Assembly: GCF_039534165.1 (NCBI RefSeq)
Contig: NZ_BAAAUX010000014.1
Coordinates: 372,001 to 436,000 of the forward strand
Direction: 5' to 3'
Origin: Saccharopolyspora_D taberi
GTDB taxonomy: Bacteria; Actinomycetota; Actinomycetes; Mycobacteriales; Pseudonocardiaceae
Length of the DNA: 64,000 nucleotides
The notes below the pieces were generated by a model. The model saw only the letters and a program-made list of their open reading frames with translations, was not told the origin of the DNA and did no database searches. The position numbers were made by a program, and so were the translations under genes. Of this stretch, positions 1 through 9,313 are shown in pieces (the stretch's first letter is position 1; each line of letters starts with the position of its first letter).

Positions 1-942
1 AACCCGGGCACCGACCCCGCCGTGCCGCCGATCGACGGGCTGCGGGAGAGCCCGTACTGGACCAACCGCGACGCCGTGCGCGCCCGCGAGGTCCCGGAGT
101 CGTTGCTCGTCCTCGGCGGTGGGCCGGTCGGAGTGGAGCTCGCGCAGGTGTTCGCCCGGTTCGGTGCGGCCTTGACGATCCTGGAGCCGCAGCCCCGGCT
201 GCTGCCGTCCTTCGAACCTGAGGCAGGCGAACTGCTCGAATCGGTCCTGACCTCCGAAGGGCTCGGCGTGCGCACCGGCGAGTCCGCCGCCGAGGTCGGC
301 CACGACGGCGAGCGGTTCACCGTCCGCCTCGGCTCCGGCGCGGAGCTAAGCGCGCAGCGCCTGCTGGTCGCCACCGGGCGGCGCACCGACCTCGCCGCGC
401 TGGGCGTCGGCGCGGCCGGGCTGGACGAGCAGGCCAAGGGCATCGCGGTCGACGACCGGTTGCGCGCCGGGGACGGCGTCTGGGCGATCGGGGACGTCAC
501 CGGCCGCGGGGCCTTCACCCACACGTCGGTCTACCAGGCCCGGATCGCCGCCGCCGACATCCTCGGGCAGCCGTCCGAACCCGCCGACTACCGGGCGATG
601 CCCGCGGTGGCCTTCACCGATCCGGAGGTCGCCATGGTCGGGCTGACCGAGTCGGCCGCGCGGGAGCGCGGGCTGCGCGTGCGCACGGCGACCACCGACA
701 TCGCCGCGTCGGCCCGCGGGTGGATCCACAAGGCGGGCAACGAAGGGCTGATCAAGCTCGTCGCCGACGCCGACCGCGGCGTCCTGGTGGGCGGCACGGT
801 GGTCGCCCCGGCCGGAGGCGAGATCCTCGCCGGGCTGGCCGTCGCGGTGCAGGGCGAGGTGCCGGTCGCGCGGCTCCGGGAGATGGTCCTGGCCTACCCC
901 ACCTTCCACCGCGCGCTGGGGGTCGCCTTCGACGAGCTGTGA
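1..942 (+). CDS. FAD/NAD(P)-dependent disulfide-type oxidoreductase, C-terminal part
   Basis: The reading frame is open from the first base, so the N-terminus lies left of the window; 313 residues are visible. An NAD(P)-binding Rossmann motif (LVLGGGPVGVELA) appears early, followed by the second FAD segment (GVWAIGDVTG) and a dimerisation domain ending near AYPTFHRALG, the order of mercuric reductase and dihydrolipoamide dehydrogenase relatives. The redox-active CxxxxC would be upstream and cannot be checked, so substrate is unassigned. It may be a soluble NAD(P)H-flavin oxidoreductase or a mercuric-reductase-like protein. Confidence 0.85.
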   Translation, partial: NPGTDPAVPPIDGLRESPYWTNRDAVRAREVPESLLVLGGGPVGVELAQVFARFGAALTILEPQPRLLPSFEPEAGELLESVLTSEGLGVRTGESAAEVGHDGERFTVRLGSGAELSAQRLLVATGRRTDLAALGVGAAGLDEQAKGIAVDDRLRAGDGVWAIGDVTGRGAFTHTSVYQARIAAADILGQPSEPADYRAMPAVAFTDPEVAMVGLTESAARERGLRVRTATTDIAASARGWIHKAGNEGLIKLVADADRGVLVGGTVVAPAGGEILAGLAVAVQGEVPVARLREMVLAYPTFHRALGVAFDEL

Positions 943-1067
943 ACCCCGGCTGGAGATCCTCTCGCGGAGTGGGAAGCGGTCCCTGCGCACGTCCGTCCAC
1001 GGCAGACTGACCCACCGCGACAAGCGGCCGGCGCAGGCAGGATCCGGTCGCGCGGAGGAGGGCGACC

Positions 1068-2450
1068 GTGGAAACCGAGGACTCCGGCGGACTGCGCCAG
1101 AGCCTGCGCCGGCGGCACATGAACCTGATCGCGCTGGGCGGAGTGATCGGCGCCGGGCTGTTCGTCGGCAGCGGCGTGGTCATCCACCGGACCGGGCCCG
1201 CGGCGGTGGTCTCGTTCCTGCTCGCGGGCGTGCTCACGGTGCTGATCATGCGGATGCTGGCGGAGATGACCGTCGCCCGTCCGGCGCTGGGCTCGTTCTA
1301 CGCCTACGCCCGCGAGGTGCTCGGCGCCAGGGCCGGCTTCGCCGTCGGCTGGATGTACTGGTACTTCTTCGTGATCGTGGTCGCCGTCGAGGCGGTGGCG
1401 GGCGGCGAGATCCTCCAGCTGTGGCTGCCCGGCGTGCCGCTGTGGGTGCTCAGCGGCGTGCTGCTGGCGGTGCTCACGGCCACGAACCTGGTGTCGGCCC
1501 GGTCCTACGGCGAGTTCGAGTACTGGTTCGCGTCGATCAAGGTGCTGGCCATCGCGTGCTTCCTGGTCGTGGGAGCGCTCGCGGTCTTCGGCTTCTGGCC
1601 GGGTGCGCACGGCGGGCTGGCGAATCTGACCGCGCACGGCGGGTTCGCGCCGCTGGGCGTCGGCGCGGTGCTGGCCGCCGTCGTGCCGTGCGTGGCGTTC
1701 TACACCGGGGCCGAGATCGTCACCATCGCGGCGGCGGAGTCGGCCGAGCCCCGGCGGGCGGTGGCCGACGCGATGAGGTCGATCATCCTGCGGGTGGTGG
1801 CCTTCTACGTCGGTTCGGTGTTCGTCGTCGTGGCGGTCGTGCCGTGGAACTCGCCGGAGATCAGGGTCAGCCCCTACGCGGCGGTGCTGTCGGTGCTGGA
1901 GATCCCGGCCGTGTCGACGGTGATGAACGCGATCGTGCTGACCGCCGTGCTTTCCTGCCTGAACTCCGCGCTCTACACGTCCTCGCGGATGCTGTTCGCG
2001 CTGACCAGGAACGGCGACGCGCCGCGCGCCCTGACCCGGCTGGGCCGCGACGGCGTGCCGCGCCGCGCGATCCTGGCGGGCACCGTCGTCGGCTGCGTCT
2101 CGGTGCTGGCCGCCTACCTCTCCCCCGACGTCGTGTTCCAGTTCCTGGTCAACTCCTACGGGGCGGTCGCGCTGTTCGTCTACCTGGCCATCGCGCTGGC
2201 CCAGGTGCGCATGCGCAGGCGGATCGAGCGCGAGGACCCGGGCGCGCTGTCGCTGCGGATGTGGTTGTTCCCGTGGCTGAGCTACCTGACCATCGGCCTG
2301 ATGGCCGCGGTGATCCTCGCGATGGCGGTGCTGCCGGACAGCCGCTCGCAGTTCTGGCTCAGCCTGGCCACCCTCGCGGTCGTCCTGGCCGCTTACGAGG
2401 TGCGCAGGCGCCGCGCTCCCGCTCCCCTGGCCACCACCGCCGGGCCGTGA
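1068..2450 (+). CDS. amino-acid permease, APC superfamily
   Basis: A 460-residue integral membrane protein starting at GTG behind a strong GGAGGAGG ribosome site. The N-terminal signature (RRHMNLIALGGVIGAGLFVGSG) and about twelve hydrophobic segments are typical of the GabP/ProY/AroP-type amino-acid transporters, which carry amino acids across the inner membrane with protons. The C-terminus is short and basic. It stands alone and converges with the GGDEF gene, only 4 bases separating the two stop codons. The substrate cannot be told from sequence. Confidence 0.9.
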   Translation: METEDSGGLRQSLRRRHMNLIALGGVIGAGLFVGSGVVIHRTGPAAVVSFLLAGVLTVLIMRMLAEMTVARPALGSFYAYAREVLGARAGFAVGWMYWYFFVIVVAVEAVAGGEILQLWLPGVPLWVLSGVLLAVLTATNLVSARSYGEFEYWFASIKVLAIACFLVVGALAVFGFWPGAHGGLANLTAHGGFAPLGVGAVLAAVVPCVAFYTGAEIVTIAAAESAEPRRAVADAMRSIILRVVAFYVGSVFVVVAVVPWNSPEIRVSPYAAVLSVLEIPAVSTVMNAIVLTAVLSCLNSALYTSSRMLFALTRNGDAPRALTRLGRDGVPRRAILAGTVVGCVSVLAAYLSPDVVFQFLVNSYGAVALFVYLAIALAQVRMRRRIEREDPGALSLRMWLFPWLSYLTIGLMAAVILAMAVLPDSRSQFWLSLATLAVVLAAYEVRRRRAPAPLATTAGP

Positions 2451-2454
2451 CTGC

Positions 2455-3693
2455 TCACCGCTCCGGCAGGTCGCCGGATTCCCGGCGGTGGCGGCGCTTG
2501 CGCAGGTACATGTCGCGGTCGGCGGCGTGCAGCAGGTCTTCCGGTTTCGTCGAGGGATCGTCGGTGGTGGCGTAGCCGACGCTGGCCCGCAGCTGGATCT
2601 CCACGCCGGACACCAGGACCCGGGTGTCGAGCCGCGCGGCGATCCGGTTCCGCAGCTCGACCGCGGACTGCCGGTCCCAGAGCAGGCTGACCACCACGAA
2701 CTCGTCCCCGCCCAGCCTGGCCACGGTGTCGCCCGAGCGCACGGCCGACAGCAGCTCCTCGGCGACGATGGTCAGCATCCGGTCGCCGAGCGCGTGCCCG
2801 TAGCGGTCGTTTACCGGCTTGAGCCGGTCCAGGTCGGCGACGATCACCACCAGCACGCCGTTGCCCCGGGCCAGCTGCTGCAGGCCGTGGTCGAGCCGGT
2901 CCGACAGCAGCGCCCGGTTGGCCAGCCCGGTCAGCGGGTCGTGCAGCGCCAGGTGCGCGAGGTGCGCGTCGACCAGCCGCTGCTCGCCCATGTCCTCGTA
3001 CTGGCTGACCAGGTAGGCGGGCAGCCCGTCGGCCCCGGGCACGGTGGTGGACCGGATAAGCACCCAGATCGGGTGGCCGTCCTTGTGCCGGTAGCGCTTC
3101 TCCAGGCTGATCGTGTCCTTGCGGCCTTCGAGCAGGTCGGCCAGCGCGGCCAGCCCCTGCTCCTCGTCCTCGGGGTAGGTGACGTCGCCGAAGGACTTGG
3201 TCAGCATCTCCTCCCTGGTGTAGCCGAGCATGCGGCACAGGGTGTCGTTGACCGCCGTCCACACACCCTTGAGGTCCAGCAGCGCCATCCCGATCGGCGC
3301 GTTGGCGAAGCTGCGCTGCCACAGCAGCTCGGCCTCGCGGCGCGCGGTGATGTCCTGGGCCTGCGACAGCAGGTACTGCGGGCGGCCGTGCGGATCGCGG
3401 ATGACCGACCGGGACAGCAGGACGAAGATCACCGCGCCGTCGGAGCGCACGTAGCGCTTCTCCAGCACGCTGTCGCCCTCCAGCGGGCCCTCGTCCACAT
3501 CCTCCGGGTGAGTGACGTCGCGGAAGTTCAGGCCGTGCAGTTCTTCCGCGCTGTAACCGAGCAACCGGCACATCGCCTCGTTGACGTACAGGTAGCGCCC
3601 CTGCAAGTCGAGGATCGCCATCGCAGCGACGGACTGGTCGAAGACGCGCTGCCACGGCACACCATCAGCGAAGTACGGGCCCGAGGCTGACAT
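2455..3693 (-). CDS. diguanylate cyclase with two PAS domains
   Basis: Predicted to make cyclic di-GMP from two GTP. From the ATG at 3693 (412 residues) the order is PAS/PAC 1 (about 10-115), PAS/PAC 2 (about 125-240) and a GGDEF domain (about 245-405). The active motif RLGGDEF is intact near residues 328-332. An RSGD sits exactly five residues before it, which matches the RxxD inhibitory site for product feedback. No membrane segment or EAL domain is seen, so it is probably a cytosolic sensor. A GTG at 3741 would add 16 residues and lies 8 bases after the hydrolase stop; I cannot exclude it. It follows the hydrolase gene closely and probably shares its transcript. Confidence 0.9.
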   Translation of the reverse strand: MSASGPYFADGVPWQRVFDQSVAAMAILDLQGRYLYVNEAMCRLLGYSAEELHGLNFRDVTHPEDVDEGPLEGDSVLEKRYVRSDGAVIFVLLSRSVIRDPHGRPQYLLSQAQDITARREAELLWQRSFANAPIGMALLDLKGVWTAVNDTLCRMLGYTREEMLTKSFGDVTYPEDEEQGLAALADLLEGRKDTISLEKRYRHKDGHPIWVLIRSTTVPGADGLPAYLVSQYEDMGEQRLVDAHLAHLALHDPLTGLANRALLSDRLDHGLQQLARGNGVLVVIVADLDRLKPVNDRYGHALGDRMLTIVAEELLSAVRSGDTVARLGGDEFVVVSLLWDRQSAVELRNRIAARLDTRVLVSGVEIQLRASVGYATTDDPSTKPEDLLHAADRDMYLRKRRHRRESGDLPER

Positions 3694-3749
3694 GAGGACA
3701 CCCACGATAACCCGGGGCGTTGCCGACCGCGCAGTCGTCACGGCCCAGG

Positions 3750-5030
3750 TCAGGCGTCACCGCGGTTCATCGCCAGCAGGCGGTCCAGGACGGCCGGGCT
3801 CGTCCGCAGCCCGTCGTGCTCGTACTCGTTTGTGATCCACGCGCGGGCCCGCCGGACCTGCCCCACCGACTCCAGCGACTGGTCGCGGTCGACGTACATG
3901 TCGTCGTGGTAGACCACCGCCGCGACCGGGACGTCGTTGGCGGCCAGCCGGTCCAGGTCGTAGAGGTGCGGCCAGTCCTGCTTCGCCGCGAGCAGCTCGG
4001 CCGCCTCCCGCAGCGGCACCAGCGCCGGGTCCTGGTCGAAGAACCAGGGGTAGATCATCTCGCCGGTGAAGTTGACCCGCGGCGCGCCCGCGAGGTCGAA
4101 CTCGCCGAACTCCGCGCGGACCCGGTGCGCCGACCAGCGCGAGGCGGTCCGCTGGCAGTAGATCGCCTCGTGCAGCAGCGCGTAGAGCGGGCGCTCGGCG
4201 AACGAGACCACCGCGTCGACCCCGCGCAGGAAGGTGTCCGACAGCGCCGGTCCGGACGGTCCGGCGACGAACGCCTCCTCCAGCAGGTAGTGCAGCGCGT
4301 CGAAGCGGCTCGCCTGCCCGAACTGGATGCCCAGGGTCTGGAACCGCTCCGGGGTCAGCCGCTCCCCCGCGGGCAGCCGGACGTCGTGCTCGGCGAGGTG
4401 GTCCACCACCCGCCGCGCGATGTCCACATCGGACGGATAGCGGGCGTAGTAGGCGTCGTTCTTGGCCAGGGTCCGGGGATAGGCCGCGCGGTAGACGTCG
4501 TCGGCGTGCCCGGTCAGAGTCGGGACGCCGCCGGTGATCAGCACCTCGCGCAGCCCCTCGGGCGCCGACGACAGGTAGGTCAGCGCGCAGAACCCGCCGA
4601 AGCTCTGCCCGAGCACCGTCCACGGCTCGTCGCCGAGCAGCCGCTTCCGCACCACCTCGGCGTCCCGGACGATCGAGTCGGCGCGCAGCATGCCCAGGTG
4701 CCGGGCCTGCTCGCCCGGCGGCATCCCGGCCAGGGTGGTCCGGCCCGCCGGGGTGCTGCGCCCGGTGCCGCGCTGGTCGAGCAGCAGCACCCGGTGGTCC
4801 TGCAACGCCCGCCCCAGCCAGGCGCTGGTGCTCTGCGGGCGGTCCGCCTTGCCGCCGGGACCGCCCTGCAGGAACACCAGCCACGGCAGGTCCGCGTCCT
4901 CGAAACCGGGAGCCACCACCTCCCGGCCGAACACCTCGATCTCCCCCGACTCCGGGGAGTCGTGGTCGAGCGGGACCCGGAACACGTGATCGCGCGCGAC
5001 CAGGCCGGGACGGCGGAAGGTGGTGGACAT
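3750..5030 (-). CDS. proline iminopeptidase-like alpha/beta hydrolase (peptidase S33)
   Basis: A 426-residue cytosolic hydrolase. Landmarks are the oxyanion region FLQGGPGGK, the LLDQRGTGRSTP strand and the nucleophile elbow GQSFGG. These are hallmarks of prolyl aminopeptidases, which release N-terminal proline from peptides; related enzymes act on other amides and esters. The ATG start has AAGGAG upstream. The gene ends just before the GGDEF gene, suggesting a two-gene transcript whose functional link is unclear. Confidence 0.88.
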   Translation of the reverse strand: MSTTFRRPGLVARDHVFRVPLDHDSPESGEIEVFGREVVAPGFEDADLPWLVFLQGGPGGKADRPQSTSAWLGRALQDHRVLLLDQRGTGRSTPAGRTTLAGMPPGEQARHLGMLRADSIVRDAEVVRKRLLGDEPWTVLGQSFGGFCALTYLSSAPEGLREVLITGGVPTLTGHADDVYRAAYPRTLAKNDAYYARYPSDVDIARRVVDHLAEHDVRLPAGERLTPERFQTLGIQFGQASRFDALHYLLEEAFVAGPSGPALSDTFLRGVDAVVSFAERPLYALLHEAIYCQRTASRWSAHRVRAEFGEFDLAGAPRVNFTGEMIYPWFFDQDPALVPLREAAELLAAKQDWPHLYDLDRLAANDVPVAAVVYHDDMYVDRDQSLESVGQVRRARAWITNEYEHDGLRTSPAVLDRLLAMNRGDA

Positions 5031-5069
5031 CCGGAACTCTCCTTCGGCTTCGGGACTCGGCTTCCGACG

Positions 5070-6239
5070 TTAGTGCGGCAGGTGGTCGCGGTGCCCGCCG
5101 CGCGAGAACTCGCCACCGGTCAGGGTCGTGGCGGTTCGGGAGTCGTCGCGGACCGGGCCGGCCAGCAGCGTGAGCGCGGCGATCGCGGCGGTGACCCACA
5201 GCGCGGTCCCGAGGCCGCTACCGGCGGCGAGCACGCCCATCACCGCCGGTCCGGCGATCGTGCCGATGGCCAGGAAGACCAGCGCCACGCTCAGCGCCGC
5301 GGTCGGGCGCTCGGGGAACAGCCGGTGGCTCCAGACCGCCAGCAGGCCCGAGCCCGCCATGAAGCTCGCGCCGTAGAGCAGGGCCGACGCGATCACGGCC
5401 GTCAGCTCACCCGGCGCCAGAGCGAGCAGCCCGGCCGCGCACGCCAGCGCCAGGAAGATCACCCGGTGCGCGCCCGGCAGCCCCCAGCGGTGGATCAACA
5501 CGCCCGTCGCCAGCCCGGCGACACCGGAAAGTCCCGTCAGGATCCAGAAAACCGGTGCCGCGCCGGTGGCCGAGACCGCGGCGACCGCGAACGACCAGTA
5601 CACCGCACCCACCAGCCCGTAGGACAACGCCGTCGCGTAGAGGCGGAGTGCCGAAAAGCCCGCCGCTGCGCCAAATCCGGCCGACCGGCGGCCGGCCCCA
5701 CCGGGGATCACGGCGAGGTTGTAGGCGGTGACGGCCAACGCCATCAGCGAGAAGAGGCCCCAAGCCACCCGCCACTGCACAGCCATCGCCAGCGCACCGG
5801 CCACTACGACCCCGAAGGCGGTGCCGGTGGGCAGCAACGCGAGCACGCGGCTGCGCCGGTTCTCGGGGATCAGCCGGTCGACGGCGTCCGAGTAGGGCGC
5901 CCAGACCCAGCCCGAGCTCGTCCCGGCCAGGACCAGCCCGGCGACGAGCGTCGCGCTCCCGTCGGCCACGGCGACCAGCGCCATGCCGACCGCCGCCGCG
6001 AGGCCCCCGGCCACCACCAGCGGCCGGGGTCCCACCCGGTCGGCCAGCGCACCGGCGGCCACCAGCGCGAGCAGGTAACCGGCGTAGCCCGCGCTGGCGA
6101 TCCAGCCCGCGGTCGAGACCGGGAGCCCGAACTCCCGCGCGATCTCGGGCAGGAACAGGCCGTAGCCGTACCGGGCGAAGCCGAACCCGACGCCGATCGC
6201 CGAGACCCCGGCGATCCCGACCCGCCACGCCGGGCTCAC
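5070..6239 (-). CDS. YbfB/YjiJ-type MFS transporter
   Basis: A membrane transporter of about 389 residues with roughly twelve hydrophobic segments. Its N-terminus (GVSAIGVGFGFARYGYGLFLP) resembles the YbfB/YjiJ (DUF1228) branch of the major facilitator superfamily. I chose the GTG at 6239 because GGAG lies at proper spacing and the hydrophobic region begins at once; a longer frame to 6326 adds a basic, non-membrane leader. It is divergent from a TetR gene across a perfect operator, so that regulator probably controls its expression. The substrate is unknown; drug or metabolite export is the usual guess. Confidence 0.87.
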   Translation of the reverse strand: MSPAWRVGIAGVSAIGVGFGFARYGYGLFLPEIAREFGLPVSTAGWIASAGYAGYLLALVAAGALADRVGPRPLVVAGGLAAAVGMALVAVADGSATLVAGLVLAGTSSGWVWAPYSDAVDRLIPENRRSRVLALLPTGTAFGVVVAGALAMAVQWRVAWGLFSLMALAVTAYNLAVIPGGAGRRSAGFGAAAGFSALRLYATALSYGLVGAVYWSFAVAAVSATGAAPVFWILTGLSGVAGLATGVLIHRWGLPGAHRVIFLALACAAGLLALAPGELTAVIASALLYGASFMAGSGLLAVWSHRLFPERPTAALSVALVFLAIGTIAGPAVMGVLAAGSGLGTALWVTAAIAALTLLAGPVRDDSRTATTLTGGEFSRGGHRDHLPH

Positions 6240-6344
6240 CGGCGGCTCCCGACACCGTGCCGGATCCCGTGCCCGGCGTGGATCCCGGCGACGAAGTCCC
6301 GGACCAGCCCGATCAGCGATTTCCACAGAGTGCGCATGCGGCAG

Positions 6345-6375
6345 ATAGTAGACAGACCTGTCTACCTACTGTCAA
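6345..6375 (-). promoter_or_regulatory. candidate promoter of the YbfB-type transporter
   Basis: On the minus strand a perfect TTGACA (6375-6370) is followed after 19 bases by TACTAT (6350-6345). The spacer is longer than the usual 17. The operator fills the spacer, so a bound TetR dimer would block polymerase directly. Confidence 0.45.
6348..6365. promoter_or_regulatory. TetR operator between transporter and regulator
   Basis: Perfect inverted repeat GTAGACAG-N2-CTGTCTAC in the divergent intergenic region. Its arm length, short spacer and position are those of a TetR-family operator, presumably bound by the product of the gene at 6391. Confidence 0.65.
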
Positions 6376-6390
6376 TGGTAGGCTCGGCCC

Positions 6391-6960
6391 GTGAGCACGA
6401 CGAGGACCTCGGCGCGGGAACGCCTGCTCGACGCCGCGGGCGAGCTGTTCTACCGGGACGGCATCCGCGCGGTCGGCATCGACGCGGTCATCGCGCGCGC
6501 CGGGGTGGCGAAGATGAGCCTGTACAAGCACTTCCGCTCGAAGGACGAGCTGGTCGTGGCCTACCTCGAACGCCGCGAACAGCGCTGGCGGGAGCACTTC
6601 GAGACCCAGGCGCGCGGCATGACCGGCACGCCCGCCGAACGCGTCCTGGCGGTGTTCGACGTGCTCGCCCGCTGGACCGAGCGGGAGAACCCGCGCGGCT
6701 GCGCGTTCATCAACGCCTACGCCGAACTCGCCGACGCCGACCACCCCGGCGTCGCCATCGCCCGCGCCGACAAGCAGTGGCTCCGCGATCACCTCGCCGA
6801 GCTGGTCGCCGGTTCCGATCCGGACGGCCTCCTCGGCTCGCAGCTCTTCCTGCTGCTGGAGGGCGCGCTGGTGACCACCGCGATGGACAGCGTCGAGGAC
6901 GCGATGGCCGCCGCCAGGTCCGCCGCCGAACGACTTCTGGACACAGCCCGGGTCGCCTGA
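6391..6960 (+). CDS. TetR-family transcriptional regulator
   Basis: A 189-residue repressor-type protein. An N-terminal helix-turn-helix (residues about 9-52, ending MSLYKHFRSKDEL) is followed by an all-helical ligand domain. It is divergent from the YbfB-type transporter, with a perfect inverted repeat 25 bases before its GTG start, so it most likely represses the transporter and itself. The C-terminal domain is of the TetR_C type seen in many AcrR-like regulators; the ligand is unknown. Confidence 0.92.
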   Translation: MSTTRTSARERLLDAAGELFYRDGIRAVGIDAVIARAGVAKMSLYKHFRSKDELVVAYLERREQRWREHFETQARGMTGTPAERVLAVFDVLARWTERENPRGCAFINAYAELADADHPGVAIARADKQWLRDHLAELVAGSDPDGLLGSQLFLLLEGALVTTAMDSVEDAMAAARSAAERLLDTARVA

Positions 6961-6997
6961 CCGGCGACCGCTCTCCGAGGAACGGAAACCATCCGAG

Positions 6998-7684
6998 ATG
7001 ACCGAGTACCGCCAGGCCCGGTTCCGCGTCCCCGCGGACGCCACCGAGCTGCTGCTGATCCGCCACGGCGAATCCGCCCGCGCCGACCCCGACCGGCCGT
7101 TCGAGCTGATCGACGGGCAGAGCGACCCGGACCTCGCGCCGGAGGGCCGCGAGCACGCCGAGCGGGTCGCCGACCGGCTGCGGGACGTGCGCCTCGACGC
7201 CCTCTACGTCACCACCCTGCGCCGCACCGCCCAGACCGCCGCCCCGCTGGTGTCGCGGCTGGGCCTGACGCCGCGGGTCGAGGCGGACCTGCGCGAGGTG
7301 CACCTCGGCGACTGGGAGGGCGGGCTGTTCCGGGCGCGCGTCGCCGAACGGCATCCGACCGTCGCGCGGATGCACGCCGAGCAGCGGTGGGACGTCATCC
7401 CCGGCGCCGAGCCGGGCGCGGAGTTCGCGGCCCGCGTCGGCGGGGCGATCCGGCGGCTCGCCGCCGCGCACCCGCAGGAGCGGGTGGCCGTGTTCACCCA
7501 CGGCGGCGTCATCGGGCAGGCGCTGGCGCTGGCCACCGGATCCCGCCCGTTCGCCTTCCTCGGCGCCGACAACGGCTCGATCTCGCAGCTCGTGATCAGC
7601 GGGGACGACTGGATCCTGCGCGGGTTCAACGACATCGCGCACTTGGAGCGGTCCTTCGGCGGCGAACCCGCACCGCCGACCTGA
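6998..7684 (+). CDS. histidine phosphatase family protein
   Basis: A 228-residue protein of the phosphoglycerate-mutase-like superfamily. The catalytic LIRHGES motif lies near residues 20-26 and the second catalytic histidine in FTHGGVIGQ near residue 167. Such enzymes remove phosphate from small molecules through a phosphohistidine. It begins 37 bases after the TetR stop and may be cotranscribed. True mutase activity is not implied; the substrate is unknown. Confidence 0.88.
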   Translation: MTEYRQARFRVPADATELLLIRHGESARADPDRPFELIDGQSDPDLAPEGREHAERVADRLRDVRLDALYVTTLRRTAQTAAPLVSRLGLTPRVEADLREVHLGDWEGGLFRARVAERHPTVARMHAEQRWDVIPGAEPGAEFAARVGGAIRRLAAAHPQERVAVFTHGGVIGQALALATGSRPFAFLGADNGSISQLVISGDDWILRGFNDIAHLERSFGGEPAPPT

Positions 7685-7782
7685 CATCCATCCACAGTGG
7701 ACCCTGATGCGGCGTGCTTGACCGCGAACCTCCGGCACAGCACCATTACCCGGTCACGTTCCCGCCCCGCATCGAGGTGCCG

Positions 7783-9312
7783 ATGTACGAAAGCGGACCG
7801 ACCGGCCGAGGCATGGCGCTGGGCGACCAGCTCGCCCGGCACGCTCGCCGGACCCCGGACACGACCGCCCTGGTCTTCGACGGCACCTCCCGCACCTACC
7901 GCGAGCTCGACGAGCGGGTTTCCCGGCTCGCGGGAGCCTTGCGGGAGCGCGGGATCGGGCCTGGCGACCGGATCGCCGTGCTGAGCCTGAACAACCTCGA
8001 AACGGTGGAGTCGTACCTGGCCTCGGCCCGTCTCGGCGCGATCTGCGTACCGGTGAACTTCCGCCTCACCGCACCCGAGGTCTCCTACGTGCTCGCCGAC
8101 AGCGGCGCGGCGGCGCTGGTGACCGAGCCGGCGTTCGCCGATGTCGTCGCCGCGGCCCGCACTCCGTCGCTGCGGACCGTCCTCGTCGTCGGCGACGACT
8201 ACGAACAGGCCCTGCGGGCCGCCGTTCCCGCACCGGAAGAGTCCACAGCAGACCTCGACGCTCCGGCGTTCGTGATGTACACATCCGGCACGACCGGCAA
8301 GCCGAAGGGCGCCGTCCTCACGCACCAGAACGTGCTGATGCACGCCTTCTCGACGATCACGCACCTCGGTGTTCCCGCCGACGACCGGGTGGGGATGTCC
8401 GGCGCTCCGCTGTTCCACATCGCCGGAGCGGCGGCGCTGGCGCTGAACCTGCTGGTCGGCGGGACCTCGGTGCTCACCCGCTCCGGACGGTTCGACCCGG
8501 CTGAGACGGTCGGCCTGCTGGCCCGGCACAGGGTGTCGAACTGCTTCTTCGTCCCCGCCCAGTGGCAGGCGATCTGCGCCCTGCCCGACCTCGCCCGCCA
8601 CGACCTGTCCGCGCTGCGCCGCATCTCCTGGGGCGCCTCGCCCGCGCCGACCGCGCTGCTGCGCCGCATGATCGAGCTGTTCCCGCAGGCCCAGGTCACG
8701 ACCATGTTCGGGCAGACCGAGTGCAGCCCGGTGACCACCGTGCTGCGCGGCGAGGACGCCACCCGCAAGATCGGCTCGGTGGGCACGCCGATGCTCAACG
8801 TCGAGGTCCGGGTCGTCGACGACGACATGAACGACGTGCCCCGGGGCGAGGTCGGCGAGATCGTCTACCGCGGCCCGATGGTCATGAAGGAGTACTGGGG
8901 CAAACCGGCCGAGACCGCCGAGGCGTTCCGGGGCGGCTGGTTCCACTCCGGCGACCTGGTGCGCCAGGACGCCGATGGCTACTTCTACGTCGTCGACCGG
9001 AAGAAGGACATGATCATCTCCGGCGGCGAGAACATCTACTGCGCCGAGGTGGAGGACGTGCTCGACGGCCACCCCGGGATCGCGGAGGTGGCGCTGATCG
9101 GCGTGCCCGACGCGAAGTGGGGCGAGGTCCCGCTCGCGGTCGTCGTCCCCCGCGACCCCGGCGCCCCGCCCACCGCAGAGGAGGTCGAGGCGTGGTGCCG
9201 GGAGCGGCTGGCCGGGTACAAGTGCCCGCGCCGCACCGCGATCGTCCCGGAACTGCCGCGCAATCCCAGCGGCAAGGTGCTCAAGACCAGCCTGCGCGCC
9301 AAGTTCGGCTGA
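7783..9312 (+). CDS. AMP-dependent acyl-CoA synthetase/ligase
   Basis: A protein of about 509 residues that activates a carboxylic acid as acyl-AMP and transfers it to CoA. The ATP loop MYTSGTTGKPKG, the GWFHSGDL adenylation motif, the hinge DRKKDMIISGGENIY and the catalytic lysine in NPSGKVLK are all intact. I prefer the ATG at 7783, which has GAGG at good spacing, over a GTG at 7714 that adds 23 uncharacteristic residues. It resembles medium/long-chain fatty-acid ligases (FadD-like). It converges with the next gene, the two stops being adjacent. Confidence 0.9.
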   Translation: MYESGPTGRGMALGDQLARHARRTPDTTALVFDGTSRTYRELDERVSRLAGALRERGIGPGDRIAVLSLNNLETVESYLASARLGAICVPVNFRLTAPEVSYVLADSGAAALVTEPAFADVVAAARTPSLRTVLVVGDDYEQALRAAVPAPEESTADLDAPAFVMYTSGTTGKPKGAVLTHQNVLMHAFSTITHLGVPADDRVGMSGAPLFHIAGAAALALNLLVGGTSVLTRSGRFDPAETVGLLARHRVSNCFFVPAQWQAICALPDLARHDLSALRRISWGASPAPTALLRRMIELFPQAQVTTMFGQTECSPVTTVLRGEDATRKIGSVGTPMLNVEVRVVDDDMNDVPRGEVGEIVYRGPMVMKEYWGKPAETAEAFRGGWFHSGDLVRQDADGYFYVVDRKKDMIISGGENIYCAEVEDVLDGHPGIAEVALIGVPDAKWGEVPLAVVVPRDPGAPPTAEEVEAWCRERLAGYKCPRRTAIVPELPRNPSGKVLKTSLRAKFG

Positions 9313-9313
9313 C

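Noticed and set aside
3720..7001. Very long plus-strand open frame across the hydrolase and transporter genes
   Set aside because: It is antisense to two well-supported genes, low in hydrophobic segments and rich in Arg/Gly/Gln, the usual shadow of high-GC codon bias.
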